Below the pieces are notes generated by a model, which worked only from the letters and a program-made list of their open reading frames with translations, did no database searches and had not been told where the DNA came from. A DNA stretch of 64,000 bases from Croceivirga sp. (lineage in GTDB: Bacteria > Bacteroidota > Bacteroidia > Flavobacteriales > Flavobacteriaceae). Within the stretch, counting starts at the first letter, position 1, and each line of letters begins with the position of its first letter. The stretch spans positions 49,072 through 113,071 of the forward strand of contig JANQKR010000015.1 of the NCBI GenBank assembly GCA_028281025.1. Direction: 5' to 3'. This document shows, one piece after another, positions 27,207 to 37,246 of this stretch. The position numbers and the translations under genes are program-made.

Positions 27207-29036
27207 ATGTCTGCAGTAGCACACGAACATGTTGATGGACATGCACATGATGATCACGGACATCATCACAAGGAAACATTTATTACCAAGTACATCTTTA
27301 GTCAGGACCATAAGATGATTGCCAAGCAATACCTCATAACCGGGGTATTGGTGATGGGATTCATAGGTATTGCAATGTCACTCATATTTAGGATGCAGTT
27401 GGCCTGGCCTGGGGAGTCCTTCGCAATTTTTGAAACCTTTCTTGGAAAATGGGCCCCTGGGGGTGTCATGGATGCAGACGTCTACCTGGCTTTGATTACC
27501 ATGCACGGAACCATTATGGTGTTCTTTGTGTTAACCGCAGGATTGAGCGGTACGTTCAGTAACCTATTGATACCATTGCAAATAGGGGCAAGGGATATGG
27601 CTTCGGGCTTTTTAAATATGGTTTCCTATTGGTTGTTCTTTGTTTCAACCGTACTTATGGTGATTTCCTTGTTCGTAGAAGCCGGGCCTGCGGCAGCGGG
27701 TTGGACCATTTACCCTCCACTAAGTGCCTTACCCATGGCACAACCGGGTTCAGGTCTGGGAATGACATTATGGTTGCTTTCAATGACCATATTCATTGCG
27801 TCCTCCCTTTTGGGGTCGCTGAACTATATTGTGACCGTCTTAAACCTTAGAACCAAGGGGATGTCCATGACAAGGCTTCCTTTGACCATTTGGGCATTTT
27901 TTGTTACTGCAATTATCGGTGTCATTTCTTTCCCGGTATTACTTTCGGCAGGTTTATTGTTGTTGATGGACAGAAGTTTTGGAACGTCCTTCTTCTTATC
28001 GGATATTTTTATTCAAGGTGAAGTACTCCATTATCAAGGGGGGTCACCTGTCCTGTACGAACACTTGTTTTGGTTCCTGGGTCACCCAGAGGTATATATT
28101 GTATTATTGCCTGCTCTGGGGATTACCTCAGAAGTAATGGCAACAAATGCCAGAAAGCCCATATTCGGTTATCGTGCAATGGTTGCTTCCATTCTGGCCA
28201 TTGCCTTCCTGTCCACCATAGTTTGGGGTCACCATATGTTCATTTCTGGAATGAATCCGTTCCTAGGTTCCGTATTCACCTTTACCACATTGCTTATTGC
28301 CATTCCCTCGGCAGTAAAGGCGTTTAATTATATCACCACCCTATGGAAAGGGAATCTTCAGTTGAACCCGGCGATGCTGTTTTCCATTGGTTTGGTATCT
28401 ACCTTTATCACCGGCGGTCTTACCGGAATCATTTTAGGGGACAGTACTTTGGATATCAATGTGCATGATACGTATTTTGTCGTGGCACACTTCCATTTGG
28501 TTATGGGTATTTCTGCACTTTACGGACTGTTCGCAGGAGTTTACCATTGGTTCCCAAAAATGTTCCAAGGTAGGATGATGAATAAGAACCTCGGTTATAT
28601 CCATTTCTGGATAACCGCTATATGTGCCTATGGAATTTTCTTTCCAATGCACTTTGTAGGTATGGCTGGGGTACCAAGACGATACTATGAGAACACGGCT
28701 TTCCCTATGTTTGATGAATTGACCAATGTCCAGGTTTTAATGACGGTGTTTGCCATTATTGCCGGACTTGCCCAGCTCATTTTCGTTTACAACTTTATAA
28801 GCAGTATTTTTTACGGCAAGAGGGGGCCTTTAAATCCTTGGAGTTCCAATACTTTGGAATGGACGGCACCGCAAAAGCATATCCATGGAAACTGGCCCGG
28901 CAAGATTCCGGAAGTCCACCGTTGGGCGTATGATTACAGTAAAACCTATGAAAATGGGGAATATATAATTCCAGGGCAGGATTTTGTCCCGCAACATATT
29001 CCTTTACAGGAAAATGAGGAAGAGCTTAACCATTAG
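27207..29036 (+). CDS. coxA: Cytochrome c oxidase subunit I (haem a-a3/CuB)
   Basis: 609 residues, twelve-helix haem-copper oxidase core. Ligands seen: HPEVY at 293-297 (CuB His and the cross-linked Tyr), His342-His343 in WGHHMF (CuB), and HDTYFVVAHFH at 420-430 (haem a3 and haem a). The YxxG/TYFVVAHFH pattern indicates a type A (aa3) enzyme. The first ~25 residues are an unusual His/Asp-rich leader before the membrane. Last gene of the operon; a strong terminator follows 15 bases after the stop. Confidence 0.97.
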   Translation: MSAVAHEHVDGHAHDDHGHHHKETFITKYIFSQDHKMIAKQYLITGVLVMGFIGIAMSLIFRMQLAWPGESFAIFETFLGKWAPGGVMDADVYLALITMHGTIMVFFVLTAGLSGTFSNLLIPLQIGARDMASGFLNMVSYWLFFVSTVLMVISLFVEAGPAAAGWTIYPPLSALPMAQPGSGLGMTLWLLSMTIFIASSLLGSLNYIVTVLNLRTKGMSMTRLPLTIWAFFVTAIIGVISFPVLLSAGLLLLMDRSFGTSFFLSDIFIQGEVLHYQGGSPVLYEHLFWFLGHPEVYIVLLPALGITSEVMATNARKPIFGYRAMVASILAIAFLSTIVWGHHMFISGMNPFLGSVFTFTTLLIAIPSAVKAFNYITTLWKGNLQLNPAMLFSIGLVSTFITGGLTGIILGDSTLDINVHDTYFVVAHFHLVMGISALYGLFAGVYHWFPKMFQGRMMNKNLGYIHFWITAICAYGIFFPMHFVGMAGVPRRYYENTAFPMFDELTNVQVLMTVFAIIAGLAQLIFVYNFISSIFYGKRGPLNPWSSNTLEWTAPQKHIHGNWPGKIPEVHRWAYDYSKTYENGEYIIPGQDFVPQHIPLQENEEELNH

Positions 29037-29050
29037 GTTTACCCAAAAAC

Positions 29051-29080
29051 AAAAAAGCCCATCAACTGATGGGCTTTTTT
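29051..29080 (+). terminator. Intrinsic terminator of the act/cox operon
   Basis: AGCCCATC at 29056-29063, a 4-base loop, and GATGGGCT at 29068-29075 form a perfect stem, extended by A-run/T-run pairing and ending in six T. Classic Rho-independent form, 15 bases after coxA. Confidence 0.93.
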
Positions 29081-29165
29081 GTTTATAATGGCACGGATTT
29101 TTCATTCAACAAAAAATGTATCCTTGTTTTTTTCGTTATTTTAAAGAAGCACTTAATATTGAAAT

Positions 29166-29990
29166 ATGAAAAGATTCATTTCCATCTTCTTTTTGGTGAT
29201 GCCAATACTCCTGATTTCACAGCGGCAACCGAAAATTAAGGGAAACCGTTCGGTAACCGAAGTCAGTGAACAATTACCTGCTTTTACGGCCATTGAATTA
29301 TCCCACAATTTGGACATAAAACTTAAAAAGTCCTTTGGTGAAGGCTACGAAGTAATCGCGGACGATAATTTGGTGGATGTTTTGAAGTTTGATGTGGTGG
29401 ACAGCACCTTGGTCATTTCCTCATTTTACGATATTGTATCCAAAAAGAAGTTGGAGATAACGGTAAATTACCGGGAGTTAATGGCCATTACGGTAAAGGA
29501 AGGGAAAGTTTTTAGCAATGAGGTCATTTCTTCAGATGAACTTTATTTAAATACATTCGGGAATGCCGAACTGGATATCGAGGCGAGTGGATTTATGGCC
29601 AATGTAAATGCGGAGGATAATAGTACCATGAACCTGAATTTGGATATCGATTCGCTTAATGTGAGTATGAAGCATAAAACTGACGGTGTCATTTATGCGG
29701 TAAGCGGGGCAAAAAACATCAATTTGGAAGACAGTACTTCACTCACATTGGAAGGAACAACGGAGAGCTTACGGGCAGAGATGAAAACCAATACAAAGCT
29801 AAAAGCGGATAAACTTGAGGCTGCGGAAGTAGACCTAACGATCAAGGAATCCGGATTTGCCCGTATCAATGCCTATAGGACGTTTACTTTAAAATCCAGT
29901 GGAAACGCCAAAACCCATCTCTATGGAAACCCTAAAGTTGCCGTGGAGGAATTTCTGGATACTTCCCAATTGCTAAAGAAAGGGGACTAA
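29166..29990 (+). CDS. Secreted DUF2807 (head GIN domain) protein
   Basis: 274 residues with a signal peptide (~1-19). The mature part is a repetitive beta structure with regularly spaced Asn/Asp/Ser and short hydrophobic strands (ITVKEGKVFSNEVISSDELY, then NVNAEDNSTMNLNLDIDSL), typical of the beta-helical DUF2807 domain that many Bacteroidota export to the envelope. The opening FTAIELSHNLDIKLKK matches that family's first strands. No enzyme motif. The stop codon overlaps the stop of the convergent acyl-CoA oxidase-like gene by four bases. Function unknown. Confidence 0.8.
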   Translation: MKRFISIFFLVMPILLISQRQPKIKGNRSVTEVSEQLPAFTAIELSHNLDIKLKKSFGEGYEVIADDNLVDVLKFDVVDSTLVISSFYDIVSKKKLEITVNYRELMAITVKEGKVFSNEVISSDELYLNTFGNAELDIEASGFMANVNAEDNSTMNLNLDIDSLNVSMKHKTDGVIYAVSGAKNINLEDSTSLTLEGTTESLRAEMKTNTKLKADKLEAAEVDLTIKESGFARINAYRTFTLKSSGNAKTHLYGNPKVAVEEFLDTSQLLKKGD

Positions 29991-32251
29991 CCCGCTATAG
30001 GGGCCGTCATTAAATGTTCTGGAATTCCAAAACCTTCCGCCAAAGCTTTGACATAGGGCCTAAGTTCCGAACTTAGTCGTTCTACGCGCTGTTTAATGGC
30101 TTTGGATTTTGTGCTTCCGAAATAACCTTGCTCCAAATACCAGTCGGCGTGTTTTCGGAGGGTATATAACGAATGAAGTGCCCCAATTTGATAAAACAGG
30201 TTTTTGTATTCCCCTTCTTCCATACCATCGATCCTGTCATAATACCAGGTAAGGGCAAGAACTGCACTGTAGGCCTTACCAACTTCCAACAAATGGGTTT
30301 GTGTCTTTAAAAAAGCCTGGTAACTCGGAATGCCTTTCTTAATGTAATTTCTAATGCGCATTGCCGCGGTATAGGTCAAACGGCGTAATCTAAAATCCAA
30401 TGCGTGCAAATGAAACTTAGGGTTGTAGAGGTGTTCACTATCCACTTTGTTGGAGTACATGGGGTTTATGGTGGTTAATTTATCGGATAGTTGGCTCCGC
30501 AAGAATTTCAATACACTGATAAATCCCCCCGAATTGAATTCAGCGTTAAAATCCGATAATACCCCTTTGGCGGCCAATTGTAAGAGCACGGTATTGTCCC
30601 CTTCAAAAGTGGTAAAGATGTCCGAATCATTTTTTAAGTCCCCAATACGGTTCTCCAATAAATAACCCTTTCCACCGCAAGCTTCCCGGCTTTCTTGGAT
30701 TGCTGCCGAAGAAAACCAGGTGATGATTGCTTTGAGTCCCGCAACTTGGGTTTCTATTTTGCGTTTGTCATCGGATGTATTGGAAGCATACTCCGCCATG
30801 GCCCGTTGTAGGGCAAAGTGATAAACATAGCAGCTAGCGACCCTTGGAATAAGTCTTAGTTGGTGGGTGGGATAGTCCATCAACAAATCTTCCTGAATTT
30901 TAATCGAGTCGTTGAATTGACGTCTTTTTAAACTGTGCTTTACCGCTATGGTCAATGCCATTTTTGCGGCTGCCAAAGCCCCTTTTGCAACACAAATGCG
31001 TCCCCCGACCAAGGTACCCAGCATGGTGAAAAACCGTTTGTTCGGATTTTTTATTCGGGATTGATAGTTTCCGTTCGAAGCGATGCCCCCGTAGTTGTCC
31101 AAAAGGTTTTCCACGGGAACTTTTACCTGGTGGAACCAAATCTTTCCGTTGTCCACCCCATTAAGACCAAGTTTATATCCATTGTCCGCTATTCGGATTC
31201 CTTGAAGTTCTTCGTGTTTGTCATCCCTCAAGGGTACCAAAATAGCGTGTACACCTTCGTTTTTGCCGTTCACCAACAATTGGGCAAAAACAGTGGCCAT
31301 TTTGGAATGTAAGGCGTTACCAATGTATTCCTTGTTATCATTTTTACCTGGGGTATGTATCACGATGGCCCGTTCCTTATGGATATAGGTAGCCGTAGTA
31401 TTGATGCCGCGGACATTGCTTCCATGACCTGTTTCCGTCATGGCAAAACACCCCAGGAGATCGGCACTACCTGCCTTTGTCAAATAACGCCTGCGTTGTT
31501 CCTCATTTCCCAGGCTTTGGATACTCCCACCAAAAAGCCCGAACTGGACTCCAAATTTCACCCCCAAACTACCATCTACAAACATGAGGTGTTCGAATAT
31601 GGTGGCGTAGTTTTCCATATCATTTTTTCCTCCATAGGCCTCCGGATAACCGTATGCTCCCCACCCACCTTTGGCCAAGTGGTTCAGTTGTTTCAGGACT
31701 ATGGCTCGGGCATCTTCTTTTGAACGATGGACCGCCCAACTATAGATGTCATTTTTAAGGTAGTTTCTAAAGTCTTGGACAACCTCCCATCCTTTTTGGT
31801 TTAGAATTTGATCTAGGTGCTTCGGGTTGTATCGATTGGAATTGATTTGATGTACTACGGTAACATTGAACAAATGGTTGTAGTGGTTGGGCTGTATGCC
31901 CAGAGTTCGCTCTATATATTGTAAATATTCATTGGGGTCGCCCTTATGGGTAAAGTGCTGGGCCACTTTACGGGAAAAGGTTTCCAGGGGATGGATTTCG
32001 GATTCCACCAATGTTGCTTTGCTGGAGGTAATCAAGGTTTGCCAGGATTTAATTTCGGCGTTGTTGGGTGGATTGGAACGGTCCAGCCAAGACCACAATT
32101 GTGCTTTTTCCTTTTCGTTGAGTGTGGGGTCCGATGTTATGGCTTTTTGGACCACTTGAATTTCGGAGGCAGACAACAAATCGTCTGACCAAATCACGTA
32201 AAAGAAAGGGATGTAAGGTAAAATTCCCTTGGGATAAACTGTATTCGTCAT
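29987..32251 (-). CDS. Acyl-CoA oxidase/dehydrogenase-family flavoprotein
   Basis: 754 residues from ATG at 32251; a TTG at 32269 would add six. The length and pattern fit acyl-CoA oxidases rather than ordinary ~380-residue dehydrogenases: an N-terminal helical domain, the FAD/substrate motif LLGCFAMTETGHGSNV, the middle beta domain, and EACGGKGYL ... FTTFEGDNTVLLQLAAKGVL in the C-terminal flavin domain, then ~200 extra residues. It should oxidise acyl-CoA to enoyl-CoA; electron transfer to O2 or to ETF cannot be decided from sequence. Divergent from ruvB with 84 bases between starts. Confidence 0.85.
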   Translation of the reverse strand: MTNTVYPKGILPYIPFFYVIWSDDLLSASEIQVVQKAITSDPTLNEKEKAQLWSWLDRSNPPNNAEIKSWQTLITSSKATLVESEIHPLETFSRKVAQHFTHKGDPNEYLQYIERTLGIQPNHYNHLFNVTVVHQINSNRYNPKHLDQILNQKGWEVVQDFRNYLKNDIYSWAVHRSKEDARAIVLKQLNHLAKGGWGAYGYPEAYGGKNDMENYATIFEHLMFVDGSLGVKFGVQFGLFGGSIQSLGNEEQRRRYLTKAGSADLLGCFAMTETGHGSNVRGINTTATYIHKERAIVIHTPGKNDNKEYIGNALHSKMATVFAQLLVNGKNEGVHAILVPLRDDKHEELQGIRIADNGYKLGLNGVDNGKIWFHQVKVPVENLLDNYGGIASNGNYQSRIKNPNKRFFTMLGTLVGGRICVAKGALAAAKMALTIAVKHSLKRRQFNDSIKIQEDLLMDYPTHQLRLIPRVASCYVYHFALQRAMAEYASNTSDDKRKIETQVAGLKAIITWFSSAAIQESREACGGKGYLLENRIGDLKNDSDIFTTFEGDNTVLLQLAAKGVLSDFNAEFNSGGFISVLKFLRSQLSDKLTTINPMYSNKVDSEHLYNPKFHLHALDFRLRRLTYTAAMRIRNYIKKGIPSYQAFLKTQTHLLEVGKAYSAVLALTWYYDRIDGMEEGEYKNLFYQIGALHSLYTLRKHADWYLEQGYFGSTKSKAIKQRVERLSSELRPYVKALAEGFGIPEHLMTAPIAG

Positions 32252-32323
32252 GCACTGAAAATACAACAAAAACCCTTGTTTGCCATCCCTTTATAATTTG
32301 AAATGCTTATGGCCTAATTGCCT

Positions 32324-32331
32324 TATCTTTG
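32324..32331 (+). promoter_or_regulatory. -7 box directly before ruvB
   Basis: TATCTTTG matches TAnnTTTG and ends only four bases before the ruvB ATG at 32336, so a transcript from it would have almost no leader. A TTTG at 32297-32300 lies 23 bases upstream, a little far for the -33 element. Confidence 0.45.
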
Positions 32332-32335
32332 GGTC

Positions 32336-33358
32336 ATGAACGAGAACTTGAACCCCTCAAACGATCATTTTTCCCAGGAAGAACTGGATATAGAAAGGGC
32401 GCTACGTCCCATAACCTTTGATGATTTTACGGGGCAGGCACAAGTATTGGAAAACCTTAAGGTCTTTGTTGAAGCGGCGAATATGCGCGGTGAAGCCTTG
32501 GATCATACCTTGTTCCATGGACCTCCCGGACTGGGAAAAACAACTTTGGCCCATATCTTGGCCAATGAACTGGGAGTAGGGATTAAAGTCACTTCCGGAC
32601 CGGTATTGGATAAGCCCGGTGATTTGGCGGGTCTCTTGACCAATTTGGAAGAGCGGGATGTTCTCTTTATTGATGAAATACATCGGTTGAGCCCTATTGT
32701 GGAAGAATATCTTTACTCTGCCATGGAGGATTACAAAATTGACATTATGTTGGAGACGGGTCCCAATGCCCGCACGGTACAGATCAATTTGAGTCCTTTT
32801 ACCCTGGTTGGGGCAACTACACGCTCGGGATTATTGACCGCGCCCATGCGGGCACGTTTTGGCATTTCGAGTAGATTACAGTACTATGATACTGAACTGC
32901 TATCCACCATAGTGGAGCGAAGTGCGGAAATATTGAAAGTTCCCATTTCCAACGAGGCCGCCATTGAAATTGCTGGACGAAGCCGAGGAACGCCCCGTAT
33001 CTGCAATGCGCTGCTGAGAAGGGTAAGGGACTTTGCACAGATCAAGGGGAACGGAACCATAGATATCGATATTTCAAAGTTTGGTCTAAAAGCGTTGAAC
33101 GTGGATGCCCATGGCCTGGACGAAATGGACAATAAAATCCTCTCCACCATTATTGATAAGTTCAAAGGGGGGCCGGTGGGAATAACCACACTGGCCACAG
33201 CGGTGTCCGAAAGTGCTGAAACCATTGAAGAAGTTTACGAACCCTTTTTGATACAGCAAGGATTTATTATGCGTACGCCTCGCGGTCGGGAAGTCACGGA
33301 ACTGGCATATACACATTTGGGTCGCGTCAAAGGTGGTACCCAGGGCGGACTTTTCTGA
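32336..33358 (+). CDS. ruvB: Holliday junction helicase motor RuvB
   Basis: 340 residues, usual length. ATG 32336 is preferred over TTG 32318. Walker [13 protein letters not shown] and Walker [12 protein letters not shown] lie in the AAA+ domain, followed by sensor I GATTRSG, arginine finger PMRARFG and a C-terminal winged helix ([16 protein letters not shown]). With RuvA, encoded 8 kb away at 41305, it drives branch migration of Holliday junctions. It is followed after 6 bases by the P450 gene. Confidence 0.97.
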   Translation: MNENLNPSNDHFSQEELDIERALRPITFDDFTGQAQVLENLKVFVEAANMRGEALDHTLFHGPPGLGKTTLAHILANELGVGIKVTSGPVLDKPGDLAGLLTNLEERDVLFIDEIHRLSPIVEEYLYSAMEDYKIDIMLETGPNARTVQINLSPFTLVGATTRSGLLTAPMRARFGISSRLQYYDTELLSTIVERSAEILKVPISNEAAIEIAGRSRGTPRICNALLRRVRDFAQIKGNGTIDIDISKFGLKALNVDAHGLDEMDNKILSTIIDKFKGGPVGITTLATAVSESAETIEEVYEPFLIQQGFIMRTPRGREVTELAYTHLGRVKGGTQGGLF

Positions 33359-33364
33359 TACCAA

Positions 33365-34699
33365 ATGGAAAAGGGTCGGCATATTCCCAAAGTATCTTTT
33401 TTTGATTTCCTCAAACGGGCATTGGAAATCGTAAAAAACCCACTGCCCTTTCATCACGATAATTTTGAAGAAAAAGGGGATACCTTCCAGCTACATCTGG
33501 GATTTGGAAATCGGATCCTCTTTTCCAGAAATGCGGCTTTTCTTCAGTATGCCCTTCAGAAGAACCAAAGAAATTACACCAAATCCAGGGTGCAGACAAG
33601 GGATGTTGCCAAGTATATTGGAAAAGGATTGTTGACTTCGGAGGGGGAGCATTGGAAAAAACAGCGAAAGCTTATCCAACCGGCATTCCATAAACGGCAT
33701 TTAGCGCAGTTAATGGGGATAATGCAGGAAACGATAAAACAGGAGCTTGCCGTAATCCCCATAGGGAAAAAAGTAAATGTGGAAACCATTTTTGGTCGAC
33801 TGGCTTTTCAGGTGGTAGCGAAGTCCCTTTTTAGTGGAGCTGTGGACGAAGTGGCCATCAATAGGCTGCAGACCATTGTTGAAGCTTCCCAAAAAATGCT
33901 GGTACGGGAGTTACGGCAGCCCTATTTGGGGTGGTGGTTCAAGGCCAGCGGCATATTGGACAGCCATTTGGCAATGGTCCAAGAAGCAAGGGAGCTGATA
34001 CGGGCACTGATTGTTAAAAGGAAAGCCGATGGGGAACGAAAGGACGACCTTTTGGATATGCTGCTGGATGCACAATACGAGGACGGAACCTCCATGAACG
34101 AAGAACAGATGATAGATGAAATCATGATCCTTTTCACCGCGGGACATGAAACCACGAGCAATGCCCTGAGCTTTACTTGCCAATTGTTGGCGAAATATCC
34201 AAAATACCAGGAACGGATTTACGATGAGAACAAGCAACTTGAAAGTCAGGATTTGATGGCTGGACTGATGTCCCAGAAAATAACCAGATATGTCTTGGAA
34301 GAGTCCATGCGGCTGTATCCTCCGGCCTATTTTATTGACCGCATGAACCACAACGCGGACGAATTTCAAAACATAGTGTTAAAGCCCAAAACCCCTTTGC
34401 TTTTTTCGGTGATCGAAATCCATAGGCATGGCAAGTATTGGAAAGACCCTTTGGAATTTTTACCCGAGCGTTTTGAGGGTCCTCCAAACCAACATTCGGA
34501 TCATTATTATCCCTTTGGAGGAGGGCCCAGAATGTGTATCGGCAACAATTTTGCGATGTTTGAGATGCAAATGGTGGTTTCGGAATTAATGAAGGACCTA
34601 AAAATTACTCCTATTACAAAGACCATAGAAATCCTTCCATTGATTACCTTAAGACCAAAGAATGCCATTTTGGAATTTGAAAAAAGGGTGCCGTGCTAA
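33365..34699 (+). CDS. Cytochrome P450
   Basis: 444 residues, complete and soluble (no membrane anchor or reductase domain). All signatures are present: I-helix AGHETTSNA (~259-267), K-helix ExxR (Glu313, Arg316, in EESMRLYPP) and the haem loop [15 protein letters not shown] with the thiolate ligand Cys391. It should insert oxygen into an unknown substrate and needs an external ferredoxin or flavodoxin. No ferredoxin or reductase gene is adjacent. It is packed between ruvB (6 bases) and queG (7-base overlap), so it is expressed with housekeeping genes. Confidence 0.95.
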   Translation: MEKGRHIPKVSFFDFLKRALEIVKNPLPFHHDNFEEKGDTFQLHLGFGNRILFSRNAAFLQYALQKNQRNYTKSRVQTRDVAKYIGKGLLTSEGEHWKKQRKLIQPAFHKRHLAQLMGIMQETIKQELAVIPIGKKVNVETIFGRLAFQVVAKSLFSGAVDEVAINRLQTIVEASQKMLVRELRQPYLGWWFKASGILDSHLAMVQEARELIRALIVKRKADGERKDDLLDMLLDAQYEDGTSMNEEQMIDEIMILFTAGHETTSNALSFTCQLLAKYPKYQERIYDENKQLESQDLMAGLMSQKITRYVLEESMRLYPPAYFIDRMNHNADEFQNIVLKPKTPLLFSVIEIHRHGKYWKDPLEFLPERFEGPPNQHSDHYYPFGGGPRMCIGNNFAMFEMQMVVSELMKDLKITPITKTIEILPLITLRPKNAILEFEKRVPC

Positions 34700-35616
34700 G
34701 TAAGACCAGATATACCAATGCCATAAAAGAAGAGGCCAAACGCCTGGGCTTTTTGTCCTGTGGTATATCCAAGGCCGAATACCTGGAAGAAGAGGCCCCG
34801 CGTTTGGAAAAATGGTTGAACAACAATATGCATGGGGAAATGCGGTATATGGAAAACCATTTTGACAAAAGACTGGATCCCACAAAATTGGTGGAAGGCG
34901 CAAAATCGGTAATCTCTTTACTACTGAATTATTTTCCCTCCCAAACACAGAACCCCGAATCCTACAAGATTTCAAAGTATGCTTATGGAAAGGATTATCA
35001 TTTTGTGATAAAGGACAAGCTCAAGGAGCTATTGCAATTTATGGAAACGGAAATTGGAGAGGTATACGGACGTGCCTTTGTGGATTCCGCCCCGGTTTTG
35101 GATAAGGCTTGGGCTGCTAAGAGTGGTTTGGGATGGATGGGGAAACACAGCAATCTTTTGACCAAGGAAGTGGGCTCTTTTTATTTCATTGCCGAGTTGA
35201 TCGTTGATTTGGAATTGGATTATGATTCGCCAACTACCGACCATTGTGGTACATGCACGGCATGTATTGATGCCTGCCCAACCCAGGCCATAGTGGAACC
35301 TTATGTGGTGGACGGCAGTAAGTGCATTTCGTATTTTACGATTGAGTTGAAAAATGAAATACCTACGGAATTCAGTGGGCAGTTTGATGATTGGATGTTC
35401 GGTTGTGATGTTTGCCAGGACGTATGTCCATGGAATCGATTTTCAAAACCACATCGGGAACCCCTGTTCAATCCACATCCGGAACTGCTCTCAATGGACA
35501 AAAAGGATTGGGAAGAAATAACTTCAAACGTTTTCGGAAAATTATTTGCGAAATCGGCAGTAAAACGGACAAAATTTTCTGGATTAAAGCGTAATATTGA
35601 GTTTTTGAAAAAGTAG
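34693..35616 (+). CDS. queG: Epoxyqueuosine reductase QueG
   Basis: 307 residues from GTG at 34693, which overlaps the P450 stop by seven bases. The N-terminal cobalamin-binding half contains [21 protein letters not shown], the QueG hallmark; two 4Fe-4S motifs follow, [12 protein letters not shown] (from Cys185) and [11 protein letters not shown]. QueG reduces epoxyqueuosine to queuosine in the wobble base of GUN tRNAs using B12 and Fe-S centres. No C-terminal HEAT-repeat extension is present, as in the shorter QueG forms. The GTG start is the only one that keeps the full N-terminal domain. Confidence 0.93.
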   Translation: MLSKTRYTNAIKEEAKRLGFLSCGISKAEYLEEEAPRLEKWLNNNMHGEMRYMENHFDKRLDPTKLVEGAKSVISLLLNYFPSQTQNPESYKISKYAYGKDYHFVIKDKLKELLQFMETEIGEVYGRAFVDSAPVLDKAWAAKSGLGWMGKHSNLLTKEVGSFYFIAELIVDLELDYDSPTTDHCGTCTACIDACPTQAIVEPYVVDGSKCISYFTIELKNEIPTEFSGQFDDWMFGCDVCQDVCPWNRFSKPHREPLFNPHPELLSMDKKDWEEITSNVFGKLFAKSAVKRTKFSGLKRNIEFLKK

Positions 35617-35655
35617 ATTCGCACCCATTTACTTTTTGTAAATCCAAACTACGGC

Positions 35656-37116
35656 ATGAAGAACCAGATCCAACTCATTACCTATGTAGACCGCATTGGT
35701 TGTAAAAATATTGCTGAACTGGATCAGCTTTTGAATGTTGAACTAAAGGAACTTTTTGGCGGAGTTCATATCCTCCCATTTTTTTATCCAATCGATGGTG
35801 CAGATGCAGGCTTTGATCCCATGGACCATCTCAAGATCGATCCAAGGCTCGGGGATTGGGATGCCATTAAAAAACTGAGCGGGTCCATGGATATTATGGC
35901 CGATCTCATTGTGAACCATGTATCTGCAGATTCTGCGGAGTTCCAGGATTATTTGGTAAAGGGAGAGGATTCTGAATATGCCTCCTTGTTTTTGACCTTT
36001 GAAAAGGTGTTTCCCAATGGGGCTACCGAAAAGGACTTGTTAACCATTTACAGGCCCAGACCTGGATTTCCGTTCAGTAAGTTTAAACTGGCAAATGGCG
36101 ATCAGCATCTGATATGGACCACTTTCACCCCAAAACAAATAGATATCGATGTCCATTCCAAGGAGGGCAAAAACTATTTGGAGTCCATATTGGACCGCTA
36201 TCAAACATCTGGTGTAACCATGATTCGGTTGGATGCGGCCGGTTACGCCATCAAAAGTGCGGGAACCTCTTGTTTCATGATTCCGGAAACTTTTGACTTT
36301 ATTGATGAACTGACCCAAAAAGCAAGGAAAAGGGGTATTGAGGTACTTGTGGAAATACACGCTTTCTATAAGACCCAAATTGAAATTGCGAAGAAAGTGG
36401 ATTTTGTGTACGACTTTGCCTTGCCTGTTTTGGTTTTGGACGCGCTTTTTCATGGCAATGCCGAAAATCTTAAAAAGTGGTTGAACATTGCTCCCAGAAA
36501 CGTGATAACCGTACTGGATACCCATGATGGTATCGGAATTGTTGATGTCGCTTCGGAGGGAGACGAACAAGGACTTATTCCAGATTCGACCTTGGATGGT
36601 ATTGTGGACAAAATACATGCAAATAGCAAAGGGAGTAGTTTAAAAGCAACCGGTGCCGCAGCTTCCAATCTTGATCTGTACCAAGTGAACTGCACCTATT
36701 TTGAAGCCCTGGGTAAGGATGAAAACGCCTATCTCATGGCAAGGGCCATCCAGTTTTTTGTGCCTGGGGTCCCTCAGGTCTATTATGTAGGGCTTTTTGG
36801 GGATGCCAATGATATGCAGTTGTTGGAAGCAACCAATGTGGGGAGGGATATCAACAGGCACTATTACACCAAGGACGAAATTGTAAGGAAAACGTCGGGT
36901 TCCATGTTCCAAAAATTGGCATTGCTGATGAAGCTTAGAAATACGCACAGTGCTTTTGGTGGGGATTTTAGTCTTAGGGAAACCCCGGATGATGTGCTGT
37001 CTCTTGAATGGTCCAATGGGGACAATAGGATTTCATTGGAAGCCGACCTAATCGGGTTACGATTCACGATTTTAGGGACGGAACATGGGATTGTAAAACC
37101 ACTTATGGAGGTATAG
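35656..37116 (+). CDS. Sucrose phosphorylase family glycoside hydrolase (GH13_18)
   Basis: 486 residues, a (beta/alpha)8 GH13 enzyme very close to bifidobacterial sucrose phosphorylase: GVHILPFFYPIDGADAGFDP, IYRPRPGFPFS and GAAASNLDLYQVN match block for block. Catalytic residues align with the known enzyme shifted by one: nucleophile Asp193 (RLDAAGY), acid/base Glu233 (LVEIHAFY) and stabiliser Asp291 (LDTHDG). No signal peptide, so it acts in the cytoplasm. Expected reaction: sucrose + phosphate to glucose-1-phosphate + fructose; related specificities of the subfamily (sucrose-6'-phosphate, glucosylglycerol, glucosylglycerate) are not excluded. A sugar-transporter gene follows. Confidence 0.88.
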   Translation: MKNQIQLITYVDRIGCKNIAELDQLLNVELKELFGGVHILPFFYPIDGADAGFDPMDHLKIDPRLGDWDAIKKLSGSMDIMADLIVNHVSADSAEFQDYLVKGEDSEYASLFLTFEKVFPNGATEKDLLTIYRPRPGFPFSKFKLANGDQHLIWTTFTPKQIDIDVHSKEGKNYLESILDRYQTSGVTMIRLDAAGYAIKSAGTSCFMIPETFDFIDELTQKARKRGIEVLVEIHAFYKTQIEIAKKVDFVYDFALPVLVLDALFHGNAENLKKWLNIAPRNVITVLDTHDGIGIVDVASEGDEQGLIPDSTLDGIVDKIHANSKGSSLKATGAAASNLDLYQVNCTYFEALGKDENAYLMARAIQFFVPGVPQVYYVGLFGDANDMQLLEATNVGRDINRHYYTKDEIVRKTSGSMFQKLALLMKLRNTHSAFGGDFSLRETPDDVLSLEWSNGDNRISLEADLIGLRFTILGTEHGIVKPLMEV

Positions 37117-37246
37117 CAGGATACATGGGTAAGAATTGGATTCCATTGGAGGTAAATTTTTAAACAAAAGGTTAAAAAGCTTATATTGGAAGGTAATTTG
37201 AATCCAGAAAGATTCAGATACAATCCGTAACTAACTAAACTTCGTA

